64,000 nt of DNA from DATJPW01 sp963752855 (GCA_963752855.1 CAVVZX010000045.1:1-64000); one strand, 5' to 3'. Positions 1-9,155 are shown, counted from the first letter of the stretch. Numbers and translations: made by a program. Notes: a model not told the origin generated them from the sequence alone.

Positions 1-151
1 TGCAAGTGGCTTGCAAGGCGGTTTTCGCTTGCAAAAGGGCTTTGCCGCGCGTATGCTGAAATTTTTCGCATAAGAGGCTCTTCAATTACCGGCTGTACAG
101 CTCGAGAGTACCATGACGCTGGAGCCGTGAAAAAACGGAGGCAAAGAGCCA

Positions 152-1315
152 ATGAATTTACATGAATACCAGGCCAAAGAACTATTGGCGTCCAGAGGAG
201 TACCTGTTCCCAGAGGTTCGGTCTGTTACACCCCTTTGGAGACTCTCATCGCCGCGCGCCAATTGAAAACGGACAAGATCGTTTTGAAGGCTCAGGTCCA
301 CTCCGGCGGAAGAGGGAAGGCCGGCGGTGTGGCGGTCTTGACAATGAACGATGACATCCGCTCCCGTGCCGCGGAGATTTTGGGCAAAAGGTTGGTGACC
401 AACCAGACCGGCCCGCAAGGGAAACCTGTGAGCGCCTTGTTAGTGGAAGAGGTGATTCCTGTAGAAGCGGAGATTTATTTAGGAGTGGTCCTGGAACGCA
501 CTAATGGGCAAGTCACGATCATGGCGAGTCCTGAGGGCGGAATGGAGATCGAAAAACTTGCCAGGGAGTTTCCTGATAAGATTTTCACTATCAAAGTCGA
601 CCCGCTCAGAGGGCTAGCCTCATACCAGGCCCGAGATCTGGCATATAGACTGTCGAATAATAACCTGGCTGCCACGGAAATAGGTAAAATCATTAGCTCC
701 TTATATCAGCTATTTCTGGATTATGATTGCTCGCTTGTAGAGATAAATCCCCTGGTAGTATCAGGAGATCGAGTAGTGGCGCTGGATGCTAAGGTTAACC
801 TCGATGACAATGCGCTGTTCAGGCATCCGGAAATGGAGCGGTGGCGGGATCGATCCCAAGAAGATCCGCTGGAACTCGCCGCAAACAAGGACGGCCTCAG
901 TTACGTTCGATTGGACGGCAATATCGGGTGCATAGTCAACGGGGCCGGATTGGCTATGGCGACTCTGGATTTGATCTCGTTGCACGGTGGATCTCCAGCC
1001 AACTTTCTCGATGTGGGTGGGGGCGCCAGCGAACAGGGCGTGACGGACGCGATGAATATCCTTCTTGATGACGATAGGGTGAAAGCGGTGTTTATTAATA
1101 TCTTCGGCGGGATCCTCAGGTGCGATGTGTTAGCCCGCGGCGTTATCAAGGCATTCAAAACCAGGGACGTCCAATTGCCGGTGATCGCTCGCATTGAAGG
1201 GACCAATATTGAAGAAGGTCGGACGCTTTTTAGTGAGTCCGGTCTGCCGATAGAATTGATTTCTTCATTGGATGACGCTGCAAACTTAGTGGTGGAAAAG
1301 GCAAAGGCCGCTTAG
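152..1315 (+). CDS. sucC: Succinyl-CoA ligase (ADP-forming), beta subunit
   Basis: 387 residues, the usual length for SucC, starting with the family's MNLHEYQAKELL-type N-terminus. The N-terminal half is an ATP-grasp fold that binds nucleotide; the C-terminal half, with the GGAGLAMATLD and NIFGGILRCD segments, is the ligase domain that meets the alpha subunit. With SucD it interconverts succinyl-CoA and succinate with formation or use of ATP in the cytoplasm. An ACGGAGG Shine-Dalgarno-like stretch lies about 10 bases before the ATG. sucD follows after 23 bases, then a carboxyltransferase and a B12-binding mutase subunit, so here it probably serves the methylmalonyl-CoA route as well as the citric acid cycle. 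The frame is intact. Confidence 0.97.
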   Translation: MNLHEYQAKELLASRGVPVPRGSVCYTPLETLIAARQLKTDKIVLKAQVHSGGRGKAGGVAVLTMNDDIRSRAAEILGKRLVTNQTGPQGKPVSALLVEEVIPVEAEIYLGVVLERTNGQVTIMASPEGGMEIEKLAREFPDKIFTIKVDPLRGLASYQARDLAYRLSNNNLAATEIGKIISSLYQLFLDYDCSLVEINPLVVSGDRVVALDAKVNLDDNALFRHPEMERWRDRSQEDPLELAANKDGLSYVRLDGNIGCIVNGAGLAMATLDLISLHGGSPANFLDVGGGASEQGVTDAMNILLDDDRVKAVFINIFGGILRCDVLARGVIKAFKTRDVQLPVIARIEGTNIEEGRTLFSESGLPIELISSLDDAANLVVEKAKAA

Positions 1316-1338
1316 ATCTGCAGCGATGGGGAATAGAG

Positions 1339-2211
1339 ATGGCAATTCTGGTTAATAAAGACTCGCGAGTTGTATGTCAGGGAATCACAGGCCGTAATGG
1401 CGCCTTTCATTCTCTTGCCTGTCGGGACTACGGGACCAACATGGTGGCCGGAGTTACTCCGGGGAAGGAAGGGCAGAGTGTAGAGGGTATCCCCGTCTTT
1501 AATTCGGTCAGCAAAGCGGTCAGAGAAACCGGGGCCGATGTCTCCATAATTTTCATTCCGGCCGCATATGCTCGCGAGCCGATATTGGAAGCCGTTGACG
1601 CGGGTATTCGCGTGATAATCTGCATAACGGAAGGCATACCGCCTTTGGATACCGCTTCAGCGCTTTATACGGTCCGTCAGGAAGGGAGATACCTGATCGG
1701 GCCTAATACACCGGGGATCATTTCACCACCGGAAAAATGCAAGGTCGGCATTATGCCGGGGTATATTCATGCCCCTGGAAATGTCGGGGTAATTTCCCGT
1801 TCCGGCACTCTGACATATGAAGTGGTGGACCAATTGACCAAGAATGGCGTGGGACAGAGCACTTGCCTCGGTCTCGGCGGCGATCCTGTGGTCGGGCTAA
1901 GTTTCATAGACGTGCTAAAAATGTTCAGGGACGATCCGGAGACGGACTTGGTGGTCCTGATAGGTGAAATAGGAGGCTCTGCGGAAGAACAGGCGGCCGA
2001 GTTCATAAAAACTGAATTTAATAAACCCGTTGCGGCCTATATAGCCGGTCGATTGGCCCCGCCCGGGAAAAGAATGGGACACGCAGGCGCGATCGTAGAC
2101 GGCGCGACCGGGACCGCGGACGGTAAGATAAAAGCTTTGACTGACGCGGGAGTCAAAGTCGTTGAGAATCTCACTCAAATAGGCTCTGTCGTTAAGACGA
2201 TGCTCAAATAA
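1339..2211 (+). CDS. sucD: Succinyl-CoA ligase (ADP-forming), alpha subunit
   Basis: 290 residues, normal for SucD. The N-terminal Rossmann-like CoA-binding domain carries GITGRNGAFH near residue 17, and the phosphorylated histidine lies in the GHAGAIVDG loop near residue 247. It forms the catalytic complex with the SucC product just upstream; the 23-base gap implies one transcript and coupled translation. The downstream neighbour is an acyl-CoA carboxyltransferase after 30 bases, so the four genes to about 4.5 kb read as one operon linking succinate to methylmalonyl-CoA. The frame is intact. Confidence 0.97.
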   Translation: MAILVNKDSRVVCQGITGRNGAFHSLACRDYGTNMVAGVTPGKEGQSVEGIPVFNSVSKAVRETGADVSIIFIPAAYAREPILEAVDAGIRVIICITEGIPPLDTASALYTVRQEGRYLIGPNTPGIISPPEKCKVGIMPGYIHAPGNVGVISRSGTLTYEVVDQLTKNGVGQSTCLGLGGDPVVGLSFIDVLKMFRDDPETDLVVLIGEIGGSAEEQAAEFIKTEFNKPVAAYIAGRLAPPGKRMGHAGAIVDGATGTADGKIKALTDAGVKVVENLTQIGSVVKTMLK

Positions 2212-2241
2212 CCTTCAAGTGGAATGGAACAGGAGAGATAA

Positions 2242-3794
2242 ATGTCGGTGACGCAAGAGAAGTTCGATGAACTGAAGCGAAGACTGGCTGAAGCCGATGC
2301 CGCCGGCGGGCCTGAAAAAGTCGCAAAGCAACATGAGTCAGGCAAAATGACCGCCCGAGAAAGAGTTCTCCAGCTTCTGGATGACGGATCTTTTGAAGAA
2401 ATGGACAAGTTTGTGTCCCACAGGTGCACCGACTTCGGCATGGAAAAACTCAAGGTCCCCGGCGAAGGGGTTGTGACCGGCTTCGGACGAATAAACGGCC
2501 GAGGGGTCTACGTGTTCGCCCAGGATTTCACTGTCTTTGGCGGCAGCCTCTCGTACACTCACGCCCAGAAAATCTGCAAAGTGATGGATTTGGCTTATCG
2601 CAATGGATTTCCTCTGGTCGGCATCCCCGATTCGGGGGCGCCCGCATTCAGGAAGGCGTGGAAAGCCTCGGCGGTTACGGCGAAGTATTCTATCGTAACG
2701 TGCGAGCGTCAGGCGTGATCCCTCAAATATCAGTGATAATGGGACCATGCGCAGGAGGCGCGGTATACTCGCCTGCGGTGACCGATTTCATCTTTATGAC
2801 GGAAGAAACCAGCTACATGTTCATTACCGGGCCGCAGGTCATAAAGCAGGTCACCAGCGAAGAAATCGACCCGGAAAGCCTGGGCGGCGCGAAAGCGCAT
2901 GGCCGAATCTCGGGAGTCTGCCACTTCCATTATCCCACTGAAAAAGAGACCTTGGCGAAAGTTCGGGAACTCCTTTCTTTCCTTCCTGACAGCAACCGAA
3001 GTCGTCCCCCGGTGGTCCCTTGCGATGATCCGCTCGACCGGATAATACCTGAACTGGACGAAGTCATCCCGGAGAGTTCTCGCAAGCCCTACGACATGAA
3101 AAAGATCATAGTGCCCGTGCTGGACAATCGCCATTTCATGGAGGTCCACGCGCACTATGCGCGCAATCTTATCACCGGTTTCGGGCGGATTGGTGGAAAG
3201 ACGATAGGGATCGTCGCTAACCAGCCCAATGTTATGGCGGGCTGTCTGGACACGGAGGCGTCGGTGAAATGCGCCAGGTTCGTTCGCTTTTGCGACGCGT
3301 TCAATATTCCGCTCTGGACATTGCTGGACGTGCCCGGATACCTGCCCGGGACTCAGCAAGAGCACGGGGGCATCATAAAACACGGCGCAAAGATACTCTA
3401 TTCGTACGCGGAGGCCACAGTGCCCAAAGTGACTTTGATTACGCGTAAAGCGTACGGCGGCGCGTATGTGGTAATGTCGAGCAAACACCTCAGGGCTGAT
3501 ATCAATCTTGCTTTTCCGTCCGCGGAAATAGCGGTCATGGGACCTGAAGGCGCCATCCAGATTCTTTTCCGGAAAGAAATAGCTAAGGCGGAGGACAAAG
3601 CGGCAAAGCGGCAAGAATTGATTGATGACTATGTGCAGAAGTTCGCCAGCCCGTATCGGGCGGCCGAACTTGGATTTATTGACAGGGTGATTTTGCCGAG
3701 AGACACTCGTCTGGTCTTGGCGCGTGCTTTCGCTCAACTGGAAAACAAGGTGGAAGAGAAGCCCATAAGAAGACACGGGAATATTCCGCTGTAG
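2242..3794 (+). CDS. Acyl-CoA (propionyl/methylmalonyl-CoA) carboxyltransferase subunit, frameshifted
   Basis: The biotin-dependent carboxyltransferase family (PccB/MmdA type) moves a carboxyl group between carboxybiotin and propionyl-CoA or a similar acyl-CoA. Two overlapping frames join into one protein of about 518 residues, the family's usual length: the first runs to about 2640 and the second continues with GGARIQEGVESL, IMGPCAGGAVYSPA and the C-terminal GGAYVVMSSK and EIAVMGPEGA segments. The break falls in the G run at 2635-2639; one extra G restores DSGGARIQEG. An AGGAGA motif precedes the ATG at 2242. It follows sucCD and precedes the B12-binding mutase subunit. The biotin carrier it needs may be the protein at 47.7 kb; no biotin carboxylase or sodium-pump subunit is adjacent, so carboxylase, decarboxylase and transcarboxylase roles cannot be told apart. 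Confidence 0.9.
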
Positions 3795-3837
3795 TTTGGC
3801 GGGACAGGCTGTACGGCGCGACTGGCGAGTCGCGCCG

Positions 3838-3906
3838 AAATCCCCCTGTATCCCCCTTTAGAAAGGGGAACGAATCCCCCCTTAGTAAAGGGGGGTATGG
3901 GGGATT
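3838..3906. repeat. Interspersed repeat family B, copy 1 (TCCCCCTTTA palindromes)
   Basis: Two nested palindromes made of ATCCCCC, CCCCTTTA(g/c)(a/t)AAGGGG and GGGGGATTTT elements. The same building blocks recur at 4766-4808 and 16827-16918. All lie between genes. The strand can form a long hairpin; the function is unknown. Confidence 0.8.
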
Positions 3907-3977
3907 TTCCAGTCATTCCTGGGAGCAGGAATTAGCTCGCGAAGCGGGATGGACCCGGATCGGATCCGGGCACGGAC

Positions 3978-4003
3978 GACCGGCACGGAGGCCGGTCGCT
4001 ACC
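3978..4003. repeat. Interspersed repeat family D, copy 1 (GACCGGCACGGAGGCCGGTC)
   Basis: A short imperfect palindrome, GACCGGCACGGAGGCCGGTC followed by GCTACC. It recurs almost unchanged at 4919-4944 and, inverted, at 42291-42315. With copy 1 of family B it fills most of the 324-base gap before the mutase subunit gene; I see nothing else in that gap apart from the ribosome binding site. Confidence 0.75.
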
Positions 4004-4118
4004 GGGAATCGCGTCGATGCACGTCCCACCAAGTCATCTTATTTTTCGGACATTGCGTTTGAGAATCATTACAGTCACCAGAAAGCATTCTGCGAACGTT
4101 ATTAATAAGGATATAACT

Positions 4119-4514
4119 ATGGAGAAACGTATAAGAGTAGTGGTGGCCAAACCGGGGCTGGACGGTCATGACCGAGGCGCAAAGGTCCTTGCCAGGGCCT
4201 TGCGCGACGCCGGCATGGAAGTTATCTACACCGGCCTTAGACAGACCCCCCAGGCCATATTTCAGACATGCCTTCAGGAAGACGCTGACGTGCTGTGCAT
4301 GAGTTCCTTGTCCGGCGCTCATGATTATTTGTTTCCCAGAGTAGCCGAAATCTTTAAGGAACAGGGAGTCTCTGACGTGTTGATAATGGGTGGCGGAATC
4401 ATTCCCGAAGAAGATGTCCCGAGGCTCAAGGCAAGCGGCATAGAAGAGATTTTCGGACCAGGGACCAAGACTACGGACATAGTCGAATTCATAAAGACCC
4501 ACCTTAAAAAGTAG
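4119..4514 (+). CDS. Methylmalonyl-CoA mutase B12-binding (C-terminal) subunit
   Basis: About 131 residues, exactly one cobalamin-binding domain. The DGHDRGAKV segment near residue 15 holds the DxHxxG motif whose histidine coordinates cobalt, followed by the SSLSGAH and GGGIIP segments that bind the nucleotide tail. An upstream ATG at 4017 is in frame, but the ATG at 4119 has an AAGG motif eight bases before it and matches the family's start, so I use it. It must pair with a separate catalytic subunit; the matching 553-residue polypeptide without such a domain is at 44.4-46.1 kb. It stands last in the sucCD-carboxyltransferase group. The frame is intact. Confidence 0.92.
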   Translation: MEKRIRVVVAKPGLDGHDRGAKVLARALRDAGMEVIYTGLRQTPQAIFQTCLQEDADVLCMSSLSGAHDYLFPRVAEIFKEQGVSDVLIMGGGIIPEEDVPRLKASGIEEIFGPGTKTTDIVEFIKTHLKK

Positions 4515-4535
4515 GACCGGCATCTTGCCGGTCCT
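4513..4535. repeat. Interspersed repeat family C, copy 1 (AGGACCGGCATCTTGCCGGTCCT)
   Basis: A palindrome with a 9-base arm, AGGACCGGC, and its complement around ATCTT. It overlaps the stop codon of the mutase subunit gene and may act as a transcription stop, but has no T run. Near-identical copies are at 11728-11750 and 36332-36353. Confidence 0.8.
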
Positions 4536-4582
4536 TAGGAATTCACCGCAGAGTGCGCAGAGAAGGGGGAAGATGGAACGAA

Positions 4583-4660
4583 TGCGGGGGAACCCGCTTT
4601 TTGCAAAAAGCCGGATTCCCCCGCACCCCCTCCGGCAAAAACTCTTATATGGCTGGCGGT
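4583..4660. repeat. Interspersed repeat family A, copy 1
   Basis: A long hairpin centred on CTTTTTGCAAAAAG, flanked by GCGGGGGAA and TTCCCCCGC arms, then CCCCCTCCGGCAAAAACTC. Copies with the same core and outer GAGTTTTTG block are at 4987-5063, 6617-6703, 18434-18497, 31922-31983 and 37770-37823. Confidence 0.85.
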
Positions 4661-4765
4661 AAGGACGGCGTGCTCGGTAGAGGCGCACCCGTGTGCACGC
4701 CCAGAATGATAGTTAGGATCGACGGGATCTCATCAAGGCACATGTAGGGGCGCATGTCTATGCCG

Positions 4766-4808
4766 CCTTTTTCGTCCCCCTTTTCTAAAGGGGGATACAG
4801 GGGGATTT
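4766..4808. repeat. Interspersed repeat family B, copy 2
   Basis: CCCCCTTTTCTAAAGGGGG palindrome followed by ATACAGGGGGATTTTGG, the same parts as at 3838-3906. Intergenic. Confidence 0.75.
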
Positions 4809-4918
4809 TGGCTGGGCAGGCATCCTGCCTGTTGATCGATTTGGATGTACACTGGCGACAAGTCGTCACAATAGCATCCTTTCTCATTCGCCGGGAGCAG
4901 CCTGGAAACGAGAAAATC

Positions 4919-4944
4919 GACCGGCACGGAGGCCGGCCGCTACC
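4919..4944. repeat. Interspersed repeat family D, copy 2
   Basis: GACCGGCACGGAGGCCGGCC followed by GCTACC; differs from the 3978-4003 copy by one base. Confidence 0.75.
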
Positions 4945-4986
4945 AAATCCCGGAGGGCGCATCGCCATGCGCCCCTACATCACCAT

Positions 4987-5063
4987 TGGAGGTTCCGCCA
5001 GCCATTTAGGAGTTTTTGGCGGAGGGGTCTGGGGAGGGCGTTTTTGCAAAAACGCCTTCCCCA
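4987..5063. repeat. Interspersed repeat family A, copy 2
   Basis: GGTTCCGCCAGCCAT, GGAGTTTTTGG and then a hairpin centred on GTTTTTGCAAAAAC with CTGGGGAGGGC and GCCTTCCCCAG arms. It carries the same outer block as copies 3 and 4. Confidence 0.85.
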
Positions 5064-5202
5064 GTAATTTTCCTCTTCGCTCTCTGCGCCCTCTGCGGTG
5101 AGCGCATTCGATTTCCGCTTGATTTTTCCCCGATCTTCTGATTAATAATCTTCGCACGGCAACTGCCTATTAATACGAAAACTTGCTCAAAGGAGTTAAA
5201 GC

Positions 5203-5382
5203 ATGACATTAAAAGTAGTTCGAGAGAAGGCAAAAAAGCTGGGCGTAAAGAACATTACTCGATTTAATAAAGAAAAGCTGATCCGTCTTGTTCAGTCCAG
5301 CGAAGGCAATGCTCCATGTTTCAAAGGCATACAAGATTGTTGGGAATTTGGGTGCCTTTGGCGGGGAGAATGCCAAAGCTAG
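5203..5382 (+). CDS. Small SAP/Rho-N-like protein with C-terminal cysteine motif
   Basis: 59 residues. The ATG at 5203 follows an AAGGAG ribosome site at 5190-5195. The first 30 residues have the charged two-helix look of SAP or Rho N-terminal domains (VREKAKKLGVKN, then FNKEKLIRLVQ); the rest holds four cysteines, one each in APCFKG, QDCWE, FGCLW and GECQS. As I know them, similar small proteins occur widely in Desulfobacterota without a proven role; nucleic-acid binding with a metal- or redox-active cysteine cluster is inference. It stands alone, between the family A repeats and a terminator. Confidence 0.75.
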   Translation: MTLKVVREKAKKLGVKNITRFNKEKLIRLVQSSEGNAPCFKGIQDCWEFGCLWRGECQS

Positions 5383-5491
5383 TTCTTCAAAGCTTGCCTG
5401 TAAGACCTGCCAGAGGCAAGATCTGCGTCCGTATCCTGCCCGGATTTCACTGACTAAAGTTCTAGCGATCTACAAATCGCCGGTAGAATAG

Positions 5492-5516
5492 CGCGCCTTA
5501 ACGGGCGTTTTTTTTT
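5492..5516 (+). terminator. Rho-independent terminator
   Basis: A short GC stem, CGCC with GGCG around a TTAACG loop, followed directly by nine T residues. It lies about 110 bases after the small SAP-like gene and before panB. Confidence 0.75.
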
Positions 5517-5672
5517 GCGTGAACACTGAAACTAAGTTGTGATTCGCTGCGCCGTTCATGTATGCTGGGCGCACAGCTTTCAAGCTCAAGAGAGGACCCG
5601 GAACGGGCCTCTACTTGCCTGCGAAGCGGACATCGCTTTGCGGGGAAATCACTAGCGCTGAGGGTTGCTACT

Positions 5673-6515
5673 ATGGCGAAAATCACGATTCAAACCCTGA
5701 GAGACAAGAAGGCGCGCGGGGAGCGGATGACATACCTCACCGCGTACGACTACCCATTTGCGATCTTAGAGCAAAAAGCCGAGATCGACGTGATTCTGGT
5801 TGGCGATTCGATAGGCATGGTGGTCTACGGATACGACTCAACCTTACCCGTGACGGTCGATCTGATGATGCCCTGTGTCCAGGCGGTGCGCAAGGGAGCG
5901 CCTGATGTGTACCTGGTCGGGGACATGCCTTACATGAGCTATCAGGTGTCGATACCTGAAGCTATCCGAAACGGCGGCAGGTTCATGGCCGAGGGGGGCT
6001 GCGACGCGGTGAAGCTCGAAGGCGGCCGAGAAATGGCCGAAACAATCCGGGCGATGACAAACGCCACGATTCCGGTAATGGCGCATCTAGGGTTAACCCC
6101 GCAAGCTGCGGCACAGATGGGAGGCTATAAGGCCCAAGCAAGAGACCTGACAACAGCGAAGAAATTAATTGAAGATTGTAAGATACTTGAAGAGGCGGGC
6201 GCGTGCAGCATTCTGCTGGAAGCGGTTCCGGCCGAAGTGGCTGCAATAATTACACGCCGAGCTAAAGTTCCGACCTTCGGCATTGGGGCCGGTCCTCAAT
6301 GCGACGGACAGGTCCTTGTCATCCACGACATGATCGGCATGTTTGATAAGAAGGCCGCGAAATTCGTGAAGAAATACAGGGAAGCCGGAGCGCTGATCCT
6401 GGAAGCGCTCAGGGAATTCAAGCAGGAAGTCGCGGCTGGAGCGTTCCCGGCCAAAGAACATTGTTATCCTATGCCCGCGGATGTGGCCGCGGAATTGGAG
6501 AAACTGTATCCGTAG
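5673..6515 (+). CDS. panB: 3-methyl-2-oxobutanoate hydroxymethyltransferase
   Basis: 280 residues from the ATG at 5673, which matches the usual MAKITIQTLRDKK-type PanB start; an in-frame ATG 111 bases upstream gives a tail foreign to the family. PanB adds a hydroxymethyl group from methylene-tetrahydrofolate to 2-oxoisovalerate, making ketopantoate for coenzyme A. The metal-binding aspartate is in VGDSIGMVVYG near residue 45, and the catalytic glutamate is in LLEAVPAE near residue 180. A ketopantoate reductase follows 264 bases on, separated by a family A repeat; panC and panD are not in the window. The frame is intact. Confidence 0.96.
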   Translation: MAKITIQTLRDKKARGERMTYLTAYDYPFAILEQKAEIDVILVGDSIGMVVYGYDSTLPVTVDLMMPCVQAVRKGAPDVYLVGDMPYMSYQVSIPEAIRNGGRFMAEGGCDAVKLEGGREMAETIRAMTNATIPVMAHLGLTPQAAAQMGGYKAQARDLTTAKKLIEDCKILEEAGACSILLEAVPAEVAAIITRRAKVPTFGIGAGPQCDGQVLVIHDMIGMFDKKAAKFVKKYREAGALILEALREFKQEVAAGAFPAKEHCYPMPADVAAELEKLYP

Positions 6516-6616
6516 CGGATAATTCACCGCAGAGACGTGGTGACGGATAGCGGGAAAGAAGTAAGAGCGCATCTCCACGCGTGCCTACACATGGCTGGCA
6601 CGATCCCACCATCAGA

Positions 6617-6703
6617 GTTGGTGGTTCCGCCAGCCATATAGGAGTTTTTGCCGGAGGGGGTGCGGGGGAATCCGGCTTTTTGCAAAAAGCGGGTTCCCCC
6701 GCA
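6617..6703. repeat. Interspersed repeat family A, copy 3
   Basis: GGTTCCGCCAGCCATATAGGAG, TTTTTGCCGGAGGGGG, and a hairpin on CTTTTTGCAAAAAG with GCGGGGGAA and TTCCCCCGC arms. It occupies the panB-panE gap. Confidence 0.85.
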
Positions 6704-6779
6704 TTCTGCCCCTGTTCCTGCCTTCCCTCCGCTCCGTCCTCTGCGGTAAAAATCTTCTTAAGTTTGCGAGGCTTCTAAC

Positions 6780-7718
6780 ATGCGAATCGGAATAATAGGC
6801 GCAGGCTCAATGGGATCGATAATCGGAGGACTGTTTTTCGAGGCGGGCCTCGACCCGGTCCTGATCGAGAGAGACCCGGACGAGGTCGCCAAGGTCAGGA
6901 CAGACGGCTTGTGGATAGAAGGAGTGTCAGGCGAACGCCTGCTTCGGCCGCGAATAGTCTCCGATCCGAAGGAAGCGGGACCTCTGGACCTGGTTCTGGT
7001 ATTGGTGAAATCTTACGATACCAAAGGCGCGGTCGATACCATAAAAGCTGTTCTTGCCGACGAAGGAGTGGTCCTGACGCTGCAGAACGGTATCGGCAAC
7101 TACGAAACACTTAATGAGGCGTTTCCTGGCCGGGTCCTATTAGGGACCACCACTGTCGGAGCGATGACGCTCGGGCCGGGCAAGTTTCGTCATACGGGTT
7201 TCGGACAGACGCATTTTGGCGAGGCTGATGGCTCCATACGCGACAGAACAAAAGCTGTCGCTGAGATACTGGAAAAATTGAACGCCGGACCCGTTCATTT
7301 GGTGGATAACGCTGTGGGCTGCGTGTGGTCGAAACTGATTATTAACGCGGCTATTAACGCTCCGGGAACCTTGCTACGTGTCCGAAACGGAGATGTGCCG
7401 TCGAGCCAATCAGGTCGGGAGTTGATACATAATGTAGTGAAAGAATGCCTCGAAATAGTGAGCGCAGCCGGTATCAAATTGATCTTCGAAGATCCGGAAG
7501 CTACGGTTCTTGCGGTATGTGAAGGAACCGCGGCGAATGTTAATTCCATGTTACAGGACATTTTTGCAGGTCGCCGTACGGAGATAGATTTCATCAATGG
7601 AGCGATTGCTCGTGAAGGAGATCGATTAGGAATTCCCACACCCGTAAATAACACCCTGGCGCTCCTTATGAAATCGCTCGAAGCCACAGCTTCGCTAAGA
7701 ATTCGCGAAGGAGGCTAA
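6780..7718 (+). CDS. panE: 2-dehydropantoate 2-reductase (ketopantoate reductase)
   Basis: 312 residues. The N-terminal Rossmann motif GIIGAGSMGSIIGG binds NADPH; the QNGIGN segment near residue 102 and the lysine in VWSKLIINAAIN near residue 183 are family hallmarks, the lysine being the proton donor. It reduces ketopantoate, the product of the upstream panB, to pantoate in the cytoplasm. The MFS gene begins 15 bases after its stop and so is probably co-transcribed. The frame is intact. Members of this family sometimes act on other 2-oxo acids, but the panB context favours pantoate synthesis. Confidence 0.9.
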   Translation: MRIGIIGAGSMGSIIGGLFFEAGLDPVLIERDPDEVAKVRTDGLWIEGVSGERLLRPRIVSDPKEAGPLDLVLVLVKSYDTKGAVDTIKAVLADEGVVLTLQNGIGNYETLNEAFPGRVLLGTTTVGAMTLGPGKFRHTGFGQTHFGEADGSIRDRTKAVAEILEKLNAGPVHLVDNAVGCVWSKLIINAAINAPGTLLRVRNGDVPSSQSGRELIHNVVKECLEIVSAAGIKLIFEDPEATVLAVCEGTAANVNSMLQDIFAGRRTEIDFINGAIAREGDRLGIPTPVNNTLALLMKSLEATASLRIREGG

Positions 7719-7733
7719 ATCCGATCTGTCAAG

Positions 7734-9155
7734 ATGCTAATGAATTCCAACGTATTACCTGAAATGACGCTGGGTGGGCTAATAGATGGCGCCGGACTCG
7801 GATCCACTCACTGGCGCATCTGGTTGCTTTCTGCAATGGGGATTTTCCTCGACGGGTTCGATCTGTTCATTGTAGCGATTGCAATGCCGCTCATAGTGAC
7901 AAGTCTTTCCCCCAGTCCTGCGATCCAGGGATTGATCATGTCGTCAGCGGTGCTGGGCGCCATAGTTGGGGCGTCGGTGCTTGGGCATTTTACGGATCGT
8001 TGGGGAAGGAAATACCTCTACCTGGCAGATTTGTCTATTTTCGTTGTATTTGCGGTGCTTTCCGGTTTCGCTTGGGACACATATTCATTGATAGCATTCC
8101 GGTTTTTGCTCGGAATCGGAGTTGGAGCAGATTACCCTATCTGCGCGTCATATGTGACCGAGTTTATGCCCGCGCGAATACGCGGGAAGATGCTCGTCGG
8201 AGCATTTAGTTTTCAGGCTCTTGGGATGCTTTCGGCGGCTATAACAGGGTTGTTGTTGCTCAAGGTTTTTCCAAGTCAGGACTGTTGGCGACTCATGCTG
8301 ATCTCCGGCGCGCTTCCAGCGGGAATGGTGCTCGTGTTCCGCATCGGAGTTCCTGAAAGCGCGCGGTGGCTCTTACGTCAAGGTAAGGTTACCGAGGCGG
8401 TCAAAATTGTGAACGAGTTGATTCCGGGAAAGGAAAAAGAAATAGAGGCTGCCGCGGCAATCGAACGGGAAGAGCTGACATCGGCGAAAAGGACACTGGG
8501 GTACTGGTCTCTTTTTTCACATCGCTATCGCAGACGGACAGCGCTGGCCTCGGTTCCGTGGTTCCTTATGGATATAGCGACTTACGGGGTGGGATTGTTT
8601 ACTCCGTTGATTCTGGCTACCATGGCTATAGGGGCCGCTCACAAGAGCACGCTGGCGGCAGAGTATCTGGCAATAGAGCAAGCTGCGTTTCTCGATCTTT
8701 TCCTGGTCCTTGGATTCGTGATCAATATTTTGCTGGTTGACAAATGGGGCAGAATCAAGCTGCAGGTCCTGGGCTTCGCGGGCATGGCTCTGGGCCTCAT
8801 AATTCTGGCGACTGCGGAACTGGCGCCACAAACCAGCTACATGAAAATTCCCCTGGTCCTGGCTGGATTCACTCTCTTCAACCTGTTGATGAACATGGGA
8901 CCGAACGCTACCACTTTCATTCTGCCTGCCGAGCTTTTCCCCACGGAGGTAAGGGCGTCCGGCCATGGGTTCTCAGCGGCAAGCGCCAAGGTAGGCGCGG
9001 CTTTGGGAGCATTTTTTCTGCCAATCTTACAGTCCTGGTCGGGAACGTCCGGAACAATTCTGATCATGGCGTTTCTATCGCTGCTCGGGCTCATTGTCAC
9101 TTTGGCCTACAAGGTTGAAACTAGAGGGCAATTCCTGGAGGATCTGGGCCAGTAA
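7734..9155 (+). CDS. MFS transporter, metabolite:proton symporter type
   Basis: 473 residues with about 12 membrane segments, in the inner membrane. The loop after helix 2 has the MFS signature DRWGRKYLY near residue 88, and a second DKWGRI lies after the middle loop; the end, KVETRGQFLEDL, resembles the sugar/aromatic-acid porter branch. Its start overlaps panE's 3-prime end by 15-base spacing, so it is part of the panB-panE transcript region. Substrate unknown; pantoate or a related acid would fit the context but this is only inference. An alternative start two codons later (ATG at 7740) is equally possible. Confidence 0.85.
   Translation: MLMNSNVLPEMTLGGLIDGAGLGSTHWRIWLLSAMGIFLDGFDLFIVAIAMPLIVTSLSPSPAIQGLIMSSAVLGAIVGASVLGHFTDRWGRKYLYLADLSIFVVFAVLSGFAWDTYSLIAFRFLLGIGVGADYPICASYVTEFMPARIRGKMLVGAFSFQALGMLSAAITGLLLLKVFPSQDCWRLMLISGALPAGMVLVFRIGVPESARWLLRQGKVTEAVKIVNELIPGKEKEIEAAAAIEREELTSAKRTLGYWSLFSHRYRRRTALASVPWFLMDIATYGVGLFTPLILATMAIGAAHKSTLAAEYLAIEQAAFLDLFLVLGFVINILLVDKWGRIKLQVLGFAGMALGLIILATAELAPQTSYMKIPLVLAGFTLFNLLMNMGPNATTFILPAELFPTEVRASGHGFSAASAKVGAALGAFFLPILQSWSGTSGTILIMAFLSLLGLIVTLAYKVETRGQFLEDLGQ

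Larger units (their letters stand above)
4536..5202. other. Gene-free gap packed with repeats
   Basis: I see no convincing gene in this stretch of about 670 bases. It holds two copies of repeat family A (4583-4660 and 4987-5063) facing opposite ways, one of family B (4766-4808), one of family D (4919-4944) and several GGGGCGCAT/ATGCGCCCC palindromes. Small open frames across it are translations of these repeats. Confidence 0.7.

Noticed and set aside
3838..5063. CRISPR array
   Set aside because: The repeats are palindromic, of several unrelated families and irregularly spaced; there are no regular spacers or cas genes.
4553..5101. Several ORFs of 60-115 codons in both directions
   Set aside because: They are translations of the palindromic repeat families A, B and D and lack ribosome sites.
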